A stretch of 64,000 nucleotides of DNA from NCBI GenBank assembly GCA_000181795.3, contig CM012955.1, positions 12,745,594 through 12,809,593 on the forward strand, written 5' to 3'. Position 1 is the stretch's first letter. Each line of letters opens with the position of its first letter. A program made the translations under genes and the position numbers. Of this stretch, positions 24,098 to 36,415 are shown piece by piece. A model generated the notes under the pieces. The model was given only the letters and a program-made list of their open reading frames with translations, did not search any database and was not told the origin of the DNA. Source of the stretch: Trichinella spiralis (Eukaryota > Nematoda > Enoplea > Trichinellida > Trichinellidae).

Positions 24098-25231
24098 CTG
24101 TTTATTATTCTACTGCTATCATATAATATAATTTAATATTATCATTATTATTATTACTGCTGTTGTGTTTTCACTTGATCACATTGATATTGCTGATATG
24201 AAAAATTGCTTTGAGTAAGTTTAAAGTAAAATGTTTAAAGTCAGCCACAGTGGTGGTTGGCTGAACAAATTGTTTCATTTCTTATTTTTTACAAATTAAT
24301 ATTTGGTGTTATCGTATTTATTTTTACATAATGTAGAAATGATATATATTACCATCTATAGCCTTGAAAAAAAGTGTCACCATTAAGCACAAGATGCATG
24401 CGGTGAAGTGTTGTTTCGCTGATCAATAAATACCGTAACATTCGATGAACCAGAAAGCCGAAGCGTTTTTGTGCGACCAGTTAGTCAATTGATCGAGAAT
24501 TTATTTCTCTCCGATCTGATGATTCATTTCTGTTCTGTAAAATGTGTACGACTTGATTGTACTTCAACTTGTCAGTGTACGGTATAAGTAAGTGTGATAT
24601 TTTTCTTTTCTCTCTCTCTCTCTCTCTCTCCTTTTAGCCACTGAATTATTTGCATAATTTGTTTCGTTATAAAGTTCAGTAATTGATTGTTCAACTGAGA
24701 AGTGTTAGATACTTTCAAGAAGAAGAAAAAAATAATGAAAGTGGCATCGCAGCATTGTCCAATATATATATGTGTGTGTATATGCGTACTGGCATTTTAG
24801 TTTCGATTGCAATTGTACTGCAATAAATTACTACTGCATTGCTGTGATTATTAAAGTAAGGAAATGAACTTTTTACGCTCAACCAACCGCGACTATTGGA
24901 AGCTTCAGTAAATTGAAAAATTGCTGCAGTGATCTTAATCAGATTTGATCAATTTCAAGAAGAACGTTGTACATTTTGTCGTTGATGAGTGGTTGATATA
25001 AATTTCAGTTAGCCGATCGTTTGTTTGGTCCATTTTTACAGGTATGATGGGAAAAGCCTGAATGAACTGAATTGTTGTGAAATATTCAAATAAGTAAATA
25101 AACAAACAAAACAGCTCGCACTGTGTTACAGCGTCGTAGAAGCGGAAGTTGTTTTTTGTTTTTGCTTTTTTCATCGTTGAAGAGAATTGTTCCCCCAAAG
25201 GTAAAACTGCAACAATTGAATCGGCTAATTT
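24098..25231. repeat. Segmental duplication, copy 2
   Basis: Direct copy of 20590-21511, 3.5 kb downstream. It carries about 200 bp more (24610-24822), beginning with a (TC)n tract and including a TATATATATGTGTGTG stretch. The minus-strand frame 24935-25237 (100 codons) repeats the frame of copy 1 nearly unchanged over 78 codons. Confidence 0.85.
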
Positions 25232-25513
25232 TGGCATAGTTTTTGAAAATATGTATGAGTTGAAATTTTTTGTTAAAATCGATGAAGGCCAATATCATCT
25301 ATGTGATCAATTGACAAATGTATGCAATGCAAAAGTGTGGTCGTTTTTTTGCTGATGGTTAAATTCTTCTCATAGCTTTGCAAAAAGGGAGGCAATTGGA
25401 AAATTATCCGTGCTTTTGTTTGGGAGGCAAAAGCTGCTGCACGGTCGCTGGCATCAGTTGCGTCGGCTGTTGTTAGACGACAATTCTTCTCTTGTGCTCC
25501 TGCTTGTGCTTGT

Positions 25514-25538
25514 ACTGCTGCTGCTGCTGCTGCTGCTG
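25514..25538. repeat. (CTG)n microsatellite
   Basis: About eight perfect CTG units. Confidence 0.85.
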
Positions 25539-25717
25539 TGGAAATCAGCTTATTGGAAACCAGATGTACAACCGATAGTTGAGCATGCCGACGGGCACAA
25601 GCTGAGCTGTTCGACCAAATTTTGCATTGTTTGTTGTACAATTTGATCGGTGTGAGTTCCAGTTTTCATGTTGACCAATTCTATGAAAGCCAGTGAGAAG
25701 CGAGTAAACAAGCTGAA

Positions 25718-25760
25718 ACACCACCTCCACCACCCCCACCACCGCCACCAACAACAACAA
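25718..25760. repeat. C-rich CCA/CCN tract (G-rich on minus strand)
   Basis: ACCACCTCCACCACCCCCAC followed by CAA units. The minus strand has repeated GG and GGG runs with short loops, able in principle to form a two-layer G-quadruplex. Confidence 0.6.
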
Positions 25761-26410
25761 CAAAAACAACAATGCCATGCTCTTTATTAATGGGAGGTTT
25801 TGGTTCGGTCAGCTGTATGGCTTGGTGTTGGTGTTGTTGTCTCCAAAGAAGTAATGTGCCAGGCAGCACGAAGTGTTGTGGACTTTCATCTCTCGAATGC
25901 AGCAACAACAGCTTGGCTTTGTCTGAATAGGATGGAGGAAACGAGACAGTAAAAGAAGCTGAATTTGTATTTGAATGCGAATTAGAAATGAAAATGAATC
26001 TGCAATTGGAGACAATTTGGAACAAATTTTCCACACCATCCCCAACTGTGGATTTTGAACGAGAAAGACAAGAAAAATAATAAGAATAAATTGATGGAGG
26101 AAATGGAATTTTTTATTTCTATCTTTTCCCCTTCTGAATGTGAAATTCTTTGAATGAGCGGGTGAAAACGTCAACTGTTCAACGCTAGTTTGCCACTGGT
26201 ATAAATCGATAGGGCAGTTTTTGCTTTTTACGCAATGGTAGAGAAGAACAAGTTGGCGTCAATCTATCTATCTACCTGCCTATCTGTCTGGTTTGGCAGC
26301 TTCTTTCTTCACGAAAGTAAACAGGCGCAGCAGGGGGCGTTGCTGGCGTTTGCGATGACATCATCTCCAAGCAACCAGCTTACTTTGTTCGAGTCGACTT
26401 TCGCAGTAGT

Positions 26411-26447
26411 GGGGAAGGGGTGTGGTGGGGTGGGGATGGGGGGGGGG
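26411..26447 (+). repeat. G-run cluster, quadruplex-capable
   Basis: Five runs of four or more G within 37 bases, separated by AA, TGTGGT, T and AT, the last run 10 G long. It fits the G4 rule G3+N1-7, about 0.65 kb upstream of the TPPP start codon. Confidence 0.8.
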
Positions 26448-27099
26448 TTTAATGGTGACCACGATGACAACTTTCACCACTGCTTCCACATTGAAAGAGC
26501 TTCTTCAGCAGATGAGAAGAATTTCAATTTTAAACTTTTGCTCCCACCACAAGCATGCTAGGCGTAGTTGGCAAGCGTCACGTTGATTGGAAGAAGTGAA
26601 TACGGACAGAGCCGTTGGTTTTTGTCGCGTGATTACAATTTTTGGTTTGCACGACAGCAGCGCCGCCGAGCGTGCCTCACTTATAAACAATTGATTTGTA
26701 CGACCTGTTTTGGTGGACATGCCACGCGGCCGCCGGCAGCTTCTCAGCTTCTCTTCGCCCAAGAACTGCTCGACGCAAGCGAACGATTGATCGTCCGACA
26801 TGTTTACTTCATCCACGTTACTCGATCATATTATATTATTAATTCGTTCACTTTTTTTCTTTTCATTTCTTCCATCTCCACCGAATGGATATAAGTATCT
26901 TTTTTCATGCTAATTTCTGCATGGTCAAATTTTGCACACGCGAAAACTGCATTTTCAACACATCGAATGAATTTTATTCGTTTTGTTGTTTGTCTATTTT
27001 TAGGAATTTTGTTTTTCTGGGACTTTTCTGTTCCGTATTCCGATTCAGTGTTCTTCTCTGCATTGGAAACATTCCACGAGAATTATTTAGCAGAATAAA

Positions 27100-30000
27100 A
27101 TGCCCCAAGAAAGCAAACACTTGTCAGTTGCGGACGTGACATGGCTGAATTGGGATGACGACGAAATGCGACGTCGGTGGGAATTGTTCAGTAAATTTGG
27201 CAACCAGGCAGCCGTGGAAATTACAGGAAAAAATTTCGACAAATGGCTCAAAGATGCCGGCGTGCTCGATTTGAAAGCAATCACGACAACCATGACAGGC
27301 ATTGCTTTTTCCAAAGTTGCAGGGTAGGTGATTTTTCGATTAACAAACAAACAAATTGGCAAACATTTTTCACATCAGGCTTCATTTCTATATTGCAATT
27401 TTACATTCACTGTTCATTGCATCTTTTGCATGCTCGGGTGTGTGTGTTGATTTTGATTGCATTTTGATCTTCAGTGATATTTAAGTTTTAAAATTGATCA
27501 ATTGGCATAGTTTTGAGTGAAAATTATTCCACCTCTCAGTAGCCTTCTTACTACCCTTACCCCTGTTGTCTCCACTCCTTAGCCTTAGCGTTATTCGCTT
27601 GCCAGAGAACAAACAGACAGTTGAGAAGCTTTCGATCACGCCTCAGTTTTCTTCGATGCATTTTTCAATCGATCAGACATTTGTTGTCCAATTTCGGTGA
27701 TCAATCCTTCGGCCGGTGCAAAAAATTTTAATGCAAACATGATCAACCGCAATCCGTTGCATTCACACTTGTTCATCTGCTTGGGGGGGGGGGGGGGGGA
27801 ATTTTCAGAGATGGCGAAAAAAACCCAATCTACTTGCTGTGTTCAATGAATTCAAATACTTGAACACTTTCAACAAATAATGCCGAGTGAAATTTTGCAA
27901 ATGTTGATGAATCGATGCGTTGCAAATTCGATTACGCATTAGACCGCCAGGCTTGCTGCACATTAGCTGAGAAAATTTTTTCCATTCTCCAAACGCGCAA
28001 ATTACTGAACCAAATTTATTCCATTCATTCTTTTTTTTCTATTTGCTCTCAAAAAAGCTATTTTTCAACAACAACAACAACAATCAAACATGCAACAGTT
28101 ACAATCAGGATGTTGCACAATTGTTGGATGTTGCAATCAATTTACCTAGGAAATTAGTTTAATTTAATTTCATTTTTATTCTAATATGATTTTCATTTTA
28201 AGTTTCATTAATTTCATACTTTTCTTTCTCTTCAGCATCGATTGTTTTTGTTTGTGTTCTTTTTGTTCCTATTAGTGTATTTTAATGAAATTTCAAAGCA
28301 ATTTTGCAATGATTTTCTCATTCTAATCTAAATAAAGAAACTTGTCCACATTGGTTTATCAAGTTCAACAACGCCTCGGGTCAGAATTGCAATCAACGTT
28401 CTTCAGCATTATGTGGAAGTTCAAATTGATTTCTTGCTCAGTTCATTTATTACCTATGACAGAAATAGATTAAAATGTTTTCCAAAGAATATGTAAATTT
28501 TTCCTTTAAAATTAAATTTCTCTGATTATTTTCAATTTCTGACAATTGTCCGTGTTTGTTTCAAAATGAGTTCCGAATTATCAGAGTTGTTCAGCTTGTG
28601 CAGCTAGTCGATGATAAGTTTTCATTTTATAAGCACCAGGAAAGGTTGGTAGAAAAAATTTTTCAATTTGCGCGCGAATGATATGCACATTTAAATTTCC
28701 ATTTTCTTTGCAGCAGACGATGGCACAGTTTTTGGGTTTGTTTTGATAAAATAAATTTGTTTTTTTTTTCAAAAATTCTTGCAATTCTGTCAATTTGTTC
28801 TGGTGCATCTGCGTGCAGTTGGCGAATGGATGAAAACTCTGGAAAATTTTGAAAATTCAATTTGAAACAGCTTCCGTTTTTCATTTTAATTAGTTTTTTC
28901 TTTTTCTGTTTGATAAATTTTGCGATATAAAATTTCCATTATGCTGAAATGAATTTTTTTCATTTTATCAGTAAAGATTGGAGGGTAAGAAAAAGTCGAT
29001 GGAATTGAATTGAATAGAATATATATATCACTTTTCAGTAATCCAATGGAATGCTGAAATGTGATTGAAATAAGCTTAAATGATTACAATTAAATATTGA
29101 AAAGTTCTATCAATCAGACAATTGAACAAAATCCATTTCCAAAATATCTCTACTACACAAGCTGTGAGCTGACTGACACTGGGTGAATGAATCACATGCG
29201 CACAGCAAATGATGTGGAATGAATGAAAATTGTGGAGCAAACAAAATGAATAAATAATTTTGTTTTTTTTATTTTTAAGTAAAGAAAAAAAATTGTATTT
29301 TTCAATTGTACCACACTGCTGCTGCTGCTGCTGCTTTGAATGGGAAAGAAAAAAGTTCAGTTGCTGGTTGTAGCTTTTCTTTGTTGTTCAATAAAGCTAC
29401 TTTTAGTTGTCAGTAATAGTTTAAGAAATAGATTTCATCTTCACCACTTTGCACAATTGATGTTGTTCGCGTTGTGTGTATTCGCGTCTATTTTCTATGT
29501 ATATTTAATTGTGCTAATTTATCTGCTTCGATGTCGTTGTCATACGACGACGAAGAAGCAGAAATTGACGGTTGTTCAATCAATAAATAGGAAGAAGACA
29601 AGTCCTCTTTGGACGACGACGATGAACAACCACCCTGGACGCTCAACCCGGCAACTCGGAGCTTTGAGCAATTTTATTTCAATTTATGTTTTGCTTTCAT
29701 TGAATTTCATCATGTTTCTTTTTTTATTGTTCAATTTGGGCAGTCGATTCAAATTGGCTTTAAAATATGCTATTTATTGATCTTTTTTCTTCTAAAATAC
29801 ATTCATTCATTCTTTTGGGTGTGTGTGGTCGAAGAGAATGTGTGATCGATTGAAATCTGTTAAAATCTTTGATTTGGAAGCAACATCATTTTCAATGCTT
29901 GCTTTCTAGTACAGATTTTGGAAGGATGCTCTTGTTGTAATGCTTGGGCGACATTTTCTTCTGGCAGGCTATTGTTGTTGGTGAACAACAGACAGTTGCT

Positions 30001-32538
30001 TTTCCGTTTCTTCAACCAGCTGTTTGATGTTCTGTTTATCGATTTGCTACTTTACTTTTTCCATTCCCCTTCCTGTGTTGATGTTCTCGTATTTTATCAA
30101 CATCTGCACCGTTTAATGGGCTTGAAACGTCACCAATTGCATCGTCGATCATGCTAGATAGCGTGCTTACGGCTCGTCAGTGTTATCATTATTCCTGTTT
30201 ACACACACTAGCCATACTGTTCTTCGTCAATTGCCATGCCATCTCTGTTGATGCAGTGTTGAAATTGAGCATCAGCCAGTCACCATATATATATATATAT
30301 GTCAAACAATAAATTGATACTGGATGCATTAAAAAAGAATTTTCAAAGCAGTTTTCATTTGTCAAAGTTGCAAACTTAACGGTCGTTTTTTCCACGCTCA
30401 TGTTGCATGGATACTTTTCTGTTTTTTCCCTTTCCCCTTACGCTGGGAAAATTAAATTCTCGATCGATAATGTTTGTAAAGCGTGTTTGCATGCAAATAA
30501 TAGTATCCACTTTCAGTTTGCAAACCAATTCCATTTGCTCTAAAAAGGAAACCGTTTCAGATTTTTGTTTTGCTTTTTCTAAACGTACAATGGTATTGCG
30601 GATCGAAATGTCAAATATATTATTTTATCATATCGATAAATGACAATTTTGTCATTGACAATTATTAGCTTGGGTTGTCGATGTTGTTTTCCTTTCAATA
30701 TATATATATTCATTGTTCAATTTCTTGATTTCTCATACGATCAAACAGTCATCAATTGTATTGTAACAGCAGTTGCTTCTTCTATTAGCTTATTGCTTTT
30801 ATTGTACACAGATTTGCTGTTGAAAAGCTAATAAGTTATTTTTTTTCTCATAAAACGTCCTAGAGCGAATAGAAATACATTAATAGCTTTTGAAAGAAGA
30901 GTATGAAATTATTTTTACATTTGTGTTGACAGTTATTATATGTTCTGTGACAATTTTATGAGTGATGAATATAATTTTTCCAATGTTATTTATATATGTA
31001 TAAGTTTTCCTTGTGTGTATAAATAACAAGAAACATTTGCAATGCTGATCTTGTAGATCAGCAGGGAAAGCATACTCTGTTCATTAACGTTTTATCAAAT
31101 TGAAATGTCATGGTGATCAAATGAGAGCAACAGCAGAAGCTGCGTGGAAAAATCAGAACGGAATTATAGAGTATCAGTTTAGTGCAATTCTTCTTTTCCT
31201 CTACTCCTATCTGGCTTGCAGTTATCTTTCAAGTTTAGCATGTTTATGTTGTGTGTGTGAGCATTGCCAAATTCTATTACATTTCTACAATTATCAAACT
31301 TGTTTACTTGTTCAGTTAAGAAATACACTTCAATTATTTGAATGGTTTATTGACAGTTAGCATCATTTGCAGGTTATTGTCACCATATGGACAAAATGCT
31401 CCATTAATTTTATTAATAACCTTTTTAAACATCTTCCATCAGTAAAGAATATTAGCAATTAACACAATCGCCATATGTGCCTAACTGTTAATAAATGTAA
31501 ATTTTTTGAGTAGGCTTTATCTTATCATTAAACTAGTAATGCTGGCTGAGCAGTTGAATTCATTTCAGCGGAGATTTATTTGCAAATTGCTTTTGCAAAT
31601 ACAAGAACAAATTTGGCCTAATTGCTGATACGCTGATTGCTTTACTTCGACAACAATCTTACACATCGTTAGCTGTGCATAAAAAGAAGCTTTTAAAAAG
31701 TCAAAAAGTATTCGGAGTATGATTATCCGATAAATATCAGACACACAACGAACATATTATTTTAACTTAATGAGCTTGATTTTTAAATATAGATTGCAGA
31801 TGATAAGCTTGTTTCATGTTATGAGCATTTGCAAAATGTACGCTGTACTTGTTAATCAAATGTTGCGATAAATTATTAGTTTTAAGTGAATCCAACTCTT
31901 TTTTGTGATTTTTCAGAATTTTTTTCGGCTTTTCATGAGCAGCTGTTGTATTCGGTTATATTGTCAAACTTGATACTGAATAATCTTTTAGGCCAAAGCG
32001 TAAAACCTTGAACTATAAAGAAAGCAAAGAAGTTCTTGTAAAAGTTGCTGAAGATCGAGCTTCGAAAACCCACAAAAATGTACAAGATGAATTGGACTCC
32101 ATCTGCAAACGACTGACGGCTTTGGAAGGACCTTCTATCAACAGCACAACAGTAAGCGATATGTTTTGGTCTGTTGTAGTTATGCGCGCTTCTATATGGA
32201 ACTTTTTAAATCAATTGTTTGCAATTTATGAGTGACATGTTTCATTCAATTGTTCAAGTATTTTAATTATATTATATTATATTTTATAAATAGATGATTT
32301 CTAATTTTAAATGGCATGCTTTTGATTAATGTTTATTTTTTAGAAAACAGTGCATCAAGACGTCATTGATCGCCTTACTGACGTTACAAAGTACACCGGA
32401 TCACACAAAGAACGTTTCGATGCTGAAACAGGAAAAGGAAAAGGTAAAGCCGGCCGAGAGGATTTAGTCGACAATTCGGGATACGTTGGCAGTTATAAAA
32501 ACAGAGGAACTTATGATAAAACTCACAAGAAGAATTAA
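27100..32538 (+). CDS. TPPP: Tubulin polymerization-promoting protein (TPPP/p25-alpha)
   Basis: Binds and bundles microtubules in the cytoplasm. Exons 27100-27323, 31992-32151 and 32344-32538 join in frame: 192 aa, between human TPPP3 (176) and TPPP (219). The p25-alpha domain is clear: LFSKFGNQ then [38 protein letters not shown], and the conserved C-terminal block [44 protein letters not shown]. All key family blocks are intact. The start methionine lies about 30 residues before the domain, and no better ATG is in frame downstream. Intron 1 is 4668 nt, far larger than other introns here. The second intron is 192 nt. Confidence 0.93.
27783..27799 (+). repeat. Poly-G run (17 G)
   Basis: Seventeen consecutive G in the first intron of TPPP, rare in an AT-rich genome. 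The length may be uncertain from sequencing. Confidence 0.9.
29317..29335. repeat. (CTG)n microsatellite in TPPP intron 1
   Basis: About six CTG units, ending just before the ATG of a 146-codon open frame. Confidence 0.8.
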
Positions 32539-33574
32539 TGCCTCCTTGCATGCATACAACGTTTGCACCACGCACGTTTGACAGATAATTCATTGCATTT
32601 CTTGTTTTTCTTAGTGAGAAATTATTAACTATTTTGTGCACCGATTTTCATTGAAAATCACCTGTCAGTTTTGCAATGGTTCTTGCAAATTGCATTCTGT
32701 TCCCTTGTACTGCTATTCTGTAACAGCGTAACAGTATTGTGCCTCCTATTACTTTGTAATATATTTGTGGTAAGAAAAGCCCAGCAACCAGTGAAAATAT
32801 TGACATTATAGAGCTGTTTGCAACCTGTTAAAAATGTGATTTGCAAAATGCAACCGTGTCATATTACAAATAAATTTACACTTTTCTTTCACACATATCA
32901 GTGTGAAGTAAATGTTAATGATTTGTTTTACTGCATTCCGATAAAAATTATTTTAAAATTTCTTCGCACGACTGATGCATTGCATCATTGTTTACATCGT
33001 TTGGATGTAAGCCGCATGTGCACTAGCTCGAGGTAATGCATATTCAATTTCGTCTCATGCTATCATCAACAATCGAAATAGCATAACGTTACACTGGCAA
33101 ACATGAGTGATTGAATAAATTGAAATCCACTCGCTTTCGACATATGTAAATTTTCAATTTTTCAAATAACAGATCTATCTACGCAGTGGTGTTGATTTAA
33201 TGAAATTAATCCAGAGTGAAGATAAATATTAAAAATGCAAACGTACATTTGCGCACATGCTAAAATGTACATCAATACTGTTGTTGAAACGCGTCTGTTG
33301 TTTACTGGTCACCTGCGCGTCAACATTCCAATCAATCAAAGACGCCTGAAGCTCGCTCATCTTATCTGTGTACGTACTACCACTAGCTGACTTAGCTGTG
33401 CCGTGTCATTAAACTTTTCCTTCCAATTTCATGCTAACACAATTATAAAAGTGGGCAATACTGCATCATAATCATTGTAACAAAAATATTGTCCGTGCGT
33501 TAAATATCTGTTAAAGAAAAGCAGCCATCATTCCAAAATGAAAAAAAATATGCATTATTCTAAAAGGTCTAACA
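32539..33574. other. Intergenic, TPPP 3' flank
   Basis: Holds the TPPP 3' UTR and flank up to the hAT insertion. I see no other gene. Confidence 0.5.
33567..33574. repeat. 8-bp target-site duplication, left (GTCTAACA)
   Basis: GTCTAACA immediately before the left terminal inverted repeat. It is repeated exactly at 36408-36415. Eight bases is the hAT-superfamily size. Confidence 0.95.
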
Positions 33575-33590
33575 CAGTGTTTCTCAACCA

Positions 33591-33614
33591 GGGGGGCGCG
33601 CCCCCCTAGGGGGG
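33591..33614. repeat. Overlapping GC palindromes in hAT subterminus
   Basis: GGGGGGCGCGCCCCCC (33591-33606) overlaps CCCCCCTAGGGGGG (33601-33614). Both are perfect palindromes sharing the C6 run. Confidence 0.95.
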
Positions 33615-34446
33615 CGTAGGAAGGTTCCAGGGGGGGCGTGAGAAGTAAGAATTTTTAGTCCTGCAGAGGTGTTTGAAATTCAGCTTGGTCTACTTCAGCT
33701 AAATTTTAACCGCCTATTTTTTCTGGTCATCTTAGTTTTAGCTTAACCGCGTCAGCTGTGCGCAATTTATAATTTCCCTTTGCACTAAAATCGCCTTTCG
33801 AAATTCACCTGATGTGACGAGAGACGTGAATAATTTTTGAAAGAGGCATATACACGATATTTATCAAACTGATAGAACAAAGCCGTATTTTGTCTAATGG
33901 TGGAAACAAGCAATGCGGTAAAAATTTCGCCTGAAGTCGACCATCACACTTTATTTTCTCATTCTTTCCTTCATTCGACATCGCGGCAACACCAACTTTT
34001 GTCTCGTGTGTGCATATATTTGCTGTTTATTTGTTTCAGTTTTCAAGAGATTTTGTAATATCAGTTGATTTCAGATTGTCTGAAATCACATCAATTCAGG
34101 TTTGGTTTTTTCCGCTCCTTTTATTCTTATCAGTAATTAAATCTCCCACTATGATTATGGTTTTTAGCTTGGCTACTCATAATCGTGAACACAACGGTTT
34201 TATTACATTTCGCACCACGGTTGTTGCTTATAGAGTTTGTTATTATTTCCAATAGGCAAGTTATTTATTAGCGTACTGCTATGTACCACGAAGACATCCA
34301 GTTGGTAAACGAGCTGCGAAAACTAGTTAGATCGGATTATCCATACGACAGGCTGGAAAAGGAGGAAGTTAGTTAGTTAGCGTCTGTGTATATTCACATC
34401 ATCAATAAAGTTATATTGGACGTTGGCGTGAAATACAATACGTACA

Positions 34447-36221
34447 ATGGTGTCGAAAAAACGCAAATATGATGCAGAGTACATCAAATACGGCTTCGTG
34501 GCTATTGAAAAAAACGGCGTTGAAGTGCCACAATGCGTTGTATGCCTTGATACATTCAGCAATGATGCTTTACGGCCAACCCGACTGCAGCGGCATTTGC
34601 ATCACCGCCATCCTGAGTTATCAAAAAAACCTGTGGAATACTTTTGCGCTGAAAGAGATTCCCTTTCTCAAATGAGACTTGAGAAAAAAGTCAAGTATAA
34701 TCAGGAGACTGTCAAGGCTGATAAGAGCATCATATGAAATAGCCATGTTGATTGCCAAGAATAAGAAACCACATACTATTGGAGAAAATCTTGTTAAGCC
34801 CTGCATTGTGAATGCAGTAAAGATTCTGCTTGGGGATGACATGGCGAAGCAATTTAAAAGTATTTCTCTTTCTGATTCAACAGTTAAACGCCGAATCGAT
34901 GAATTAGCTGATGATATAAAACAGCAAGTTCTTGAAAAGGTAAAGTGTTCTCCTTTTTTTCCTATAAGTTGTGATGAGCCACAGACCAGGCAAACTGTGC
35001 ACAGCTCATTGTATACGCACGGTTCATTGCAAATAACACAATTGAAGAAGAACTACTTTTTTCTGAACCACTGAAAACTACAACGAAACGAGCTGATGTG
35101 TTCCAAGCCGTGTCACAATTTTTTGAAGTAAATGGCTTGATGTGGGAAAAACTTGTTGGTGTATGCACTGACGGTGCACCCGCAATGCTTGGCTCTCGGT
35201 GTGGCTTTGTGAAGATGGTCTAATCAAAAAACCCATCTATTTTTGCAATGCACTGTGCAATTCATCGGCAGGCTTTGGTCGCTAAAACTTTGCCTGATGA
35301 TCTCAGAGAAGACCTTAATTTTGCCGTGGAGGTTGTCAACTATGTGAAAAGCAGTGCATTGAACACTCGATTATTTGCGTCACTCTGTGAAAGTTTGAAT
35401 GCTGACCACATGGCACTTCTCTATCATACAGAAGTTCGTTGGTTATCAAAAGGAAACATGCTTGGTCGGATTTATGAACTGAGAGAAGCAGTGGCAGAGT
35501 TTTTGGAGCAACGAGGAAGACGCACAATGTGTCGAGCTTTCAAAAGTGAACATTTTCAGCTTAGCCTGGCATATCTTGCAGATATTTTTGAAGCACTGAA
35601 TTTACTGGATTTGAAACTGCAAGGAGCAAACGCGAATGTTATGGCTCACTATGACATTGTTCAAAGCTTCATTGCAAAAATTTCCTTATGGTTAAAACAA
35701 GTTGAAAGAGGAAATTTGACATGGTTTTCAAGACTCAACGAGCTTTTCAGTGATAAATGTATCAGCGAAGATTTGAAAAGAAAAATAAAAGGGCACCTTA
35801 GAAGCCTACAAGATGAGTTTTTTTACTATTTTCCTGACGTAGAACCTGAAAACCTGATATATAAACTTGTGAGGAATCCATTTTTAGTTAATGTCGAAGA
35901 CCTTCCACACGATCTTCAAGAAGAAGCCATTGAACTGCAATTCAACAGCTTAGCTAAAGATAGCTTTGAAAGTATGCCATTAGAAAACTTCTGAGTGAAG
36001 TTACAAGCAGAATATCCTAAATAAGTTCACAAAGCTTACGTATATTGATTCCTTTTTCCTCAACGTACCTTTGTGAAACGGGATTCTCAGCTCTCATGAC
36101 GCTTAATACGCAACATCGAAACAGGCTAAACGTTGAGAGCGACCTGCGATGTACCTTATCACCCACTCCACCAAGAATAGACAACTTAGTCGCAAATAAG
36201 CATTGTCAATATTCTCATTAA
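34447..36221 (+). pseudogene. hAT transposase (ZBED5/SCAND3-like), disrupted
   Basis: The N-terminal BED zinc finger is intact: CVVCLDTFS then LQRHLHHRH (Cys2-His2). NKKPHTIGENLVKPCI and FPISCDE (first catalytic Asp area) follow. GVCTDGAPAMLGSRCGF holds the second catalytic Asp. HCAIHRQALVAK, HTEVRWLSKGNML and the C-terminal dimerisation block STYLCETGFSALMTLNTQHR follow. Breaks: a frame change near 34715, a second near 34985, a stop at 35221, TGA at 35992 where relatives have Trp, a further stop near 36021, and another frame change near 36050. It cannot encode a working transposase. The order and spacing match vertebrate ZBED5-type domesticated relatives. Confidence 0.9.
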
Positions 36222-36407
36222 ATTTTTATTGTGAATCATTCAGGAATGTTTTACTGTGGAAACTAGCTTGGCTTGATGCAACCATGAAGCAAAATGTTGC
36301 TTTGCGTACACTGAATACATACCGTACTACTTTTTATTAGAGAGGGGGCATTAACTGCCGAACTTTTATTAAGGGGGGCGTGCGCTGACACAGGTTGAGA
36401 AACACTG

Positions 36408-36415
36408 GTCTAACA
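36408..36415. repeat. 8-bp target-site duplication, right (GTCTAACA)
   Basis: Exact copy of 33567-33574 directly after the right terminal inverted repeat. Confidence 0.95.

Larger units (their letters stand above)
25232..27099. other. TPPP upstream region with low-complexity tracts
   Basis: GC content is higher here than in the previous 5 kb. It has a (CTG)n run, a CCA/CCN-rich tract and a strong G-run cluster. Long frames exist on both strands (for example 26235-26561), but they run through simple repeats and show no domain. It probably holds promoter and 5' leader sequence of TPPP. Confidence 0.5.
27324..31991. other. TPPP intron 1 contents
   Basis: No recognised gene inside. It has a 17-G run (27783-27799), a (CTG)n run (about 29317-29335) followed at once by a 146-codon hydrophobic open frame (29340-29780), an acidic frame at about 29530-29690, a short perfect hairpin at about 31044-31064 (GCTGATCT/AGATCAGC), and several AT microsatellites. 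Confidence 0.5.
33575..36407 (+). mobile_element. hAT-superfamily DNA transposon, 2833 bp
   Basis: The termini are CAGTGTTTCTCAACC and its exact reverse complement GGTTGAGAAACACTG, flanked by a perfect 8-bp duplication (GTCTAACA). Subterminal regions are G/C-rich, with nested perfect palindromes at 33591-33606 and 33601-33614, and GGGGGGCG repeated near the right end. The centre carries a ZBED5/SCAND3-type hAT transposase in several frames. Perfect ends and duplication suggest a fairly recent insertion, although the transposase is already broken. It could have been mobilised in trans. Confidence 0.95.

Noticed and set aside
25273-26174. Several open frames of 100-120 codons on both strands
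   Set aside because: They run through CTG, CCA and G-rich low-complexity DNA, overlap each other in different frames and show no domain.
26235-26894. Two 108-codon plus-strand frames upstream of TPPP
   Set aside because: Composition follows the G-rich tract. No splice link to TPPP, no motif.
31044-31064. Perfect hairpin GCTGATCT/AGATCAGC as a possible terminator or small RNA
   Set aside because: Short AT-containing stem inside a eukaryotic intron with no U-tract or other context.
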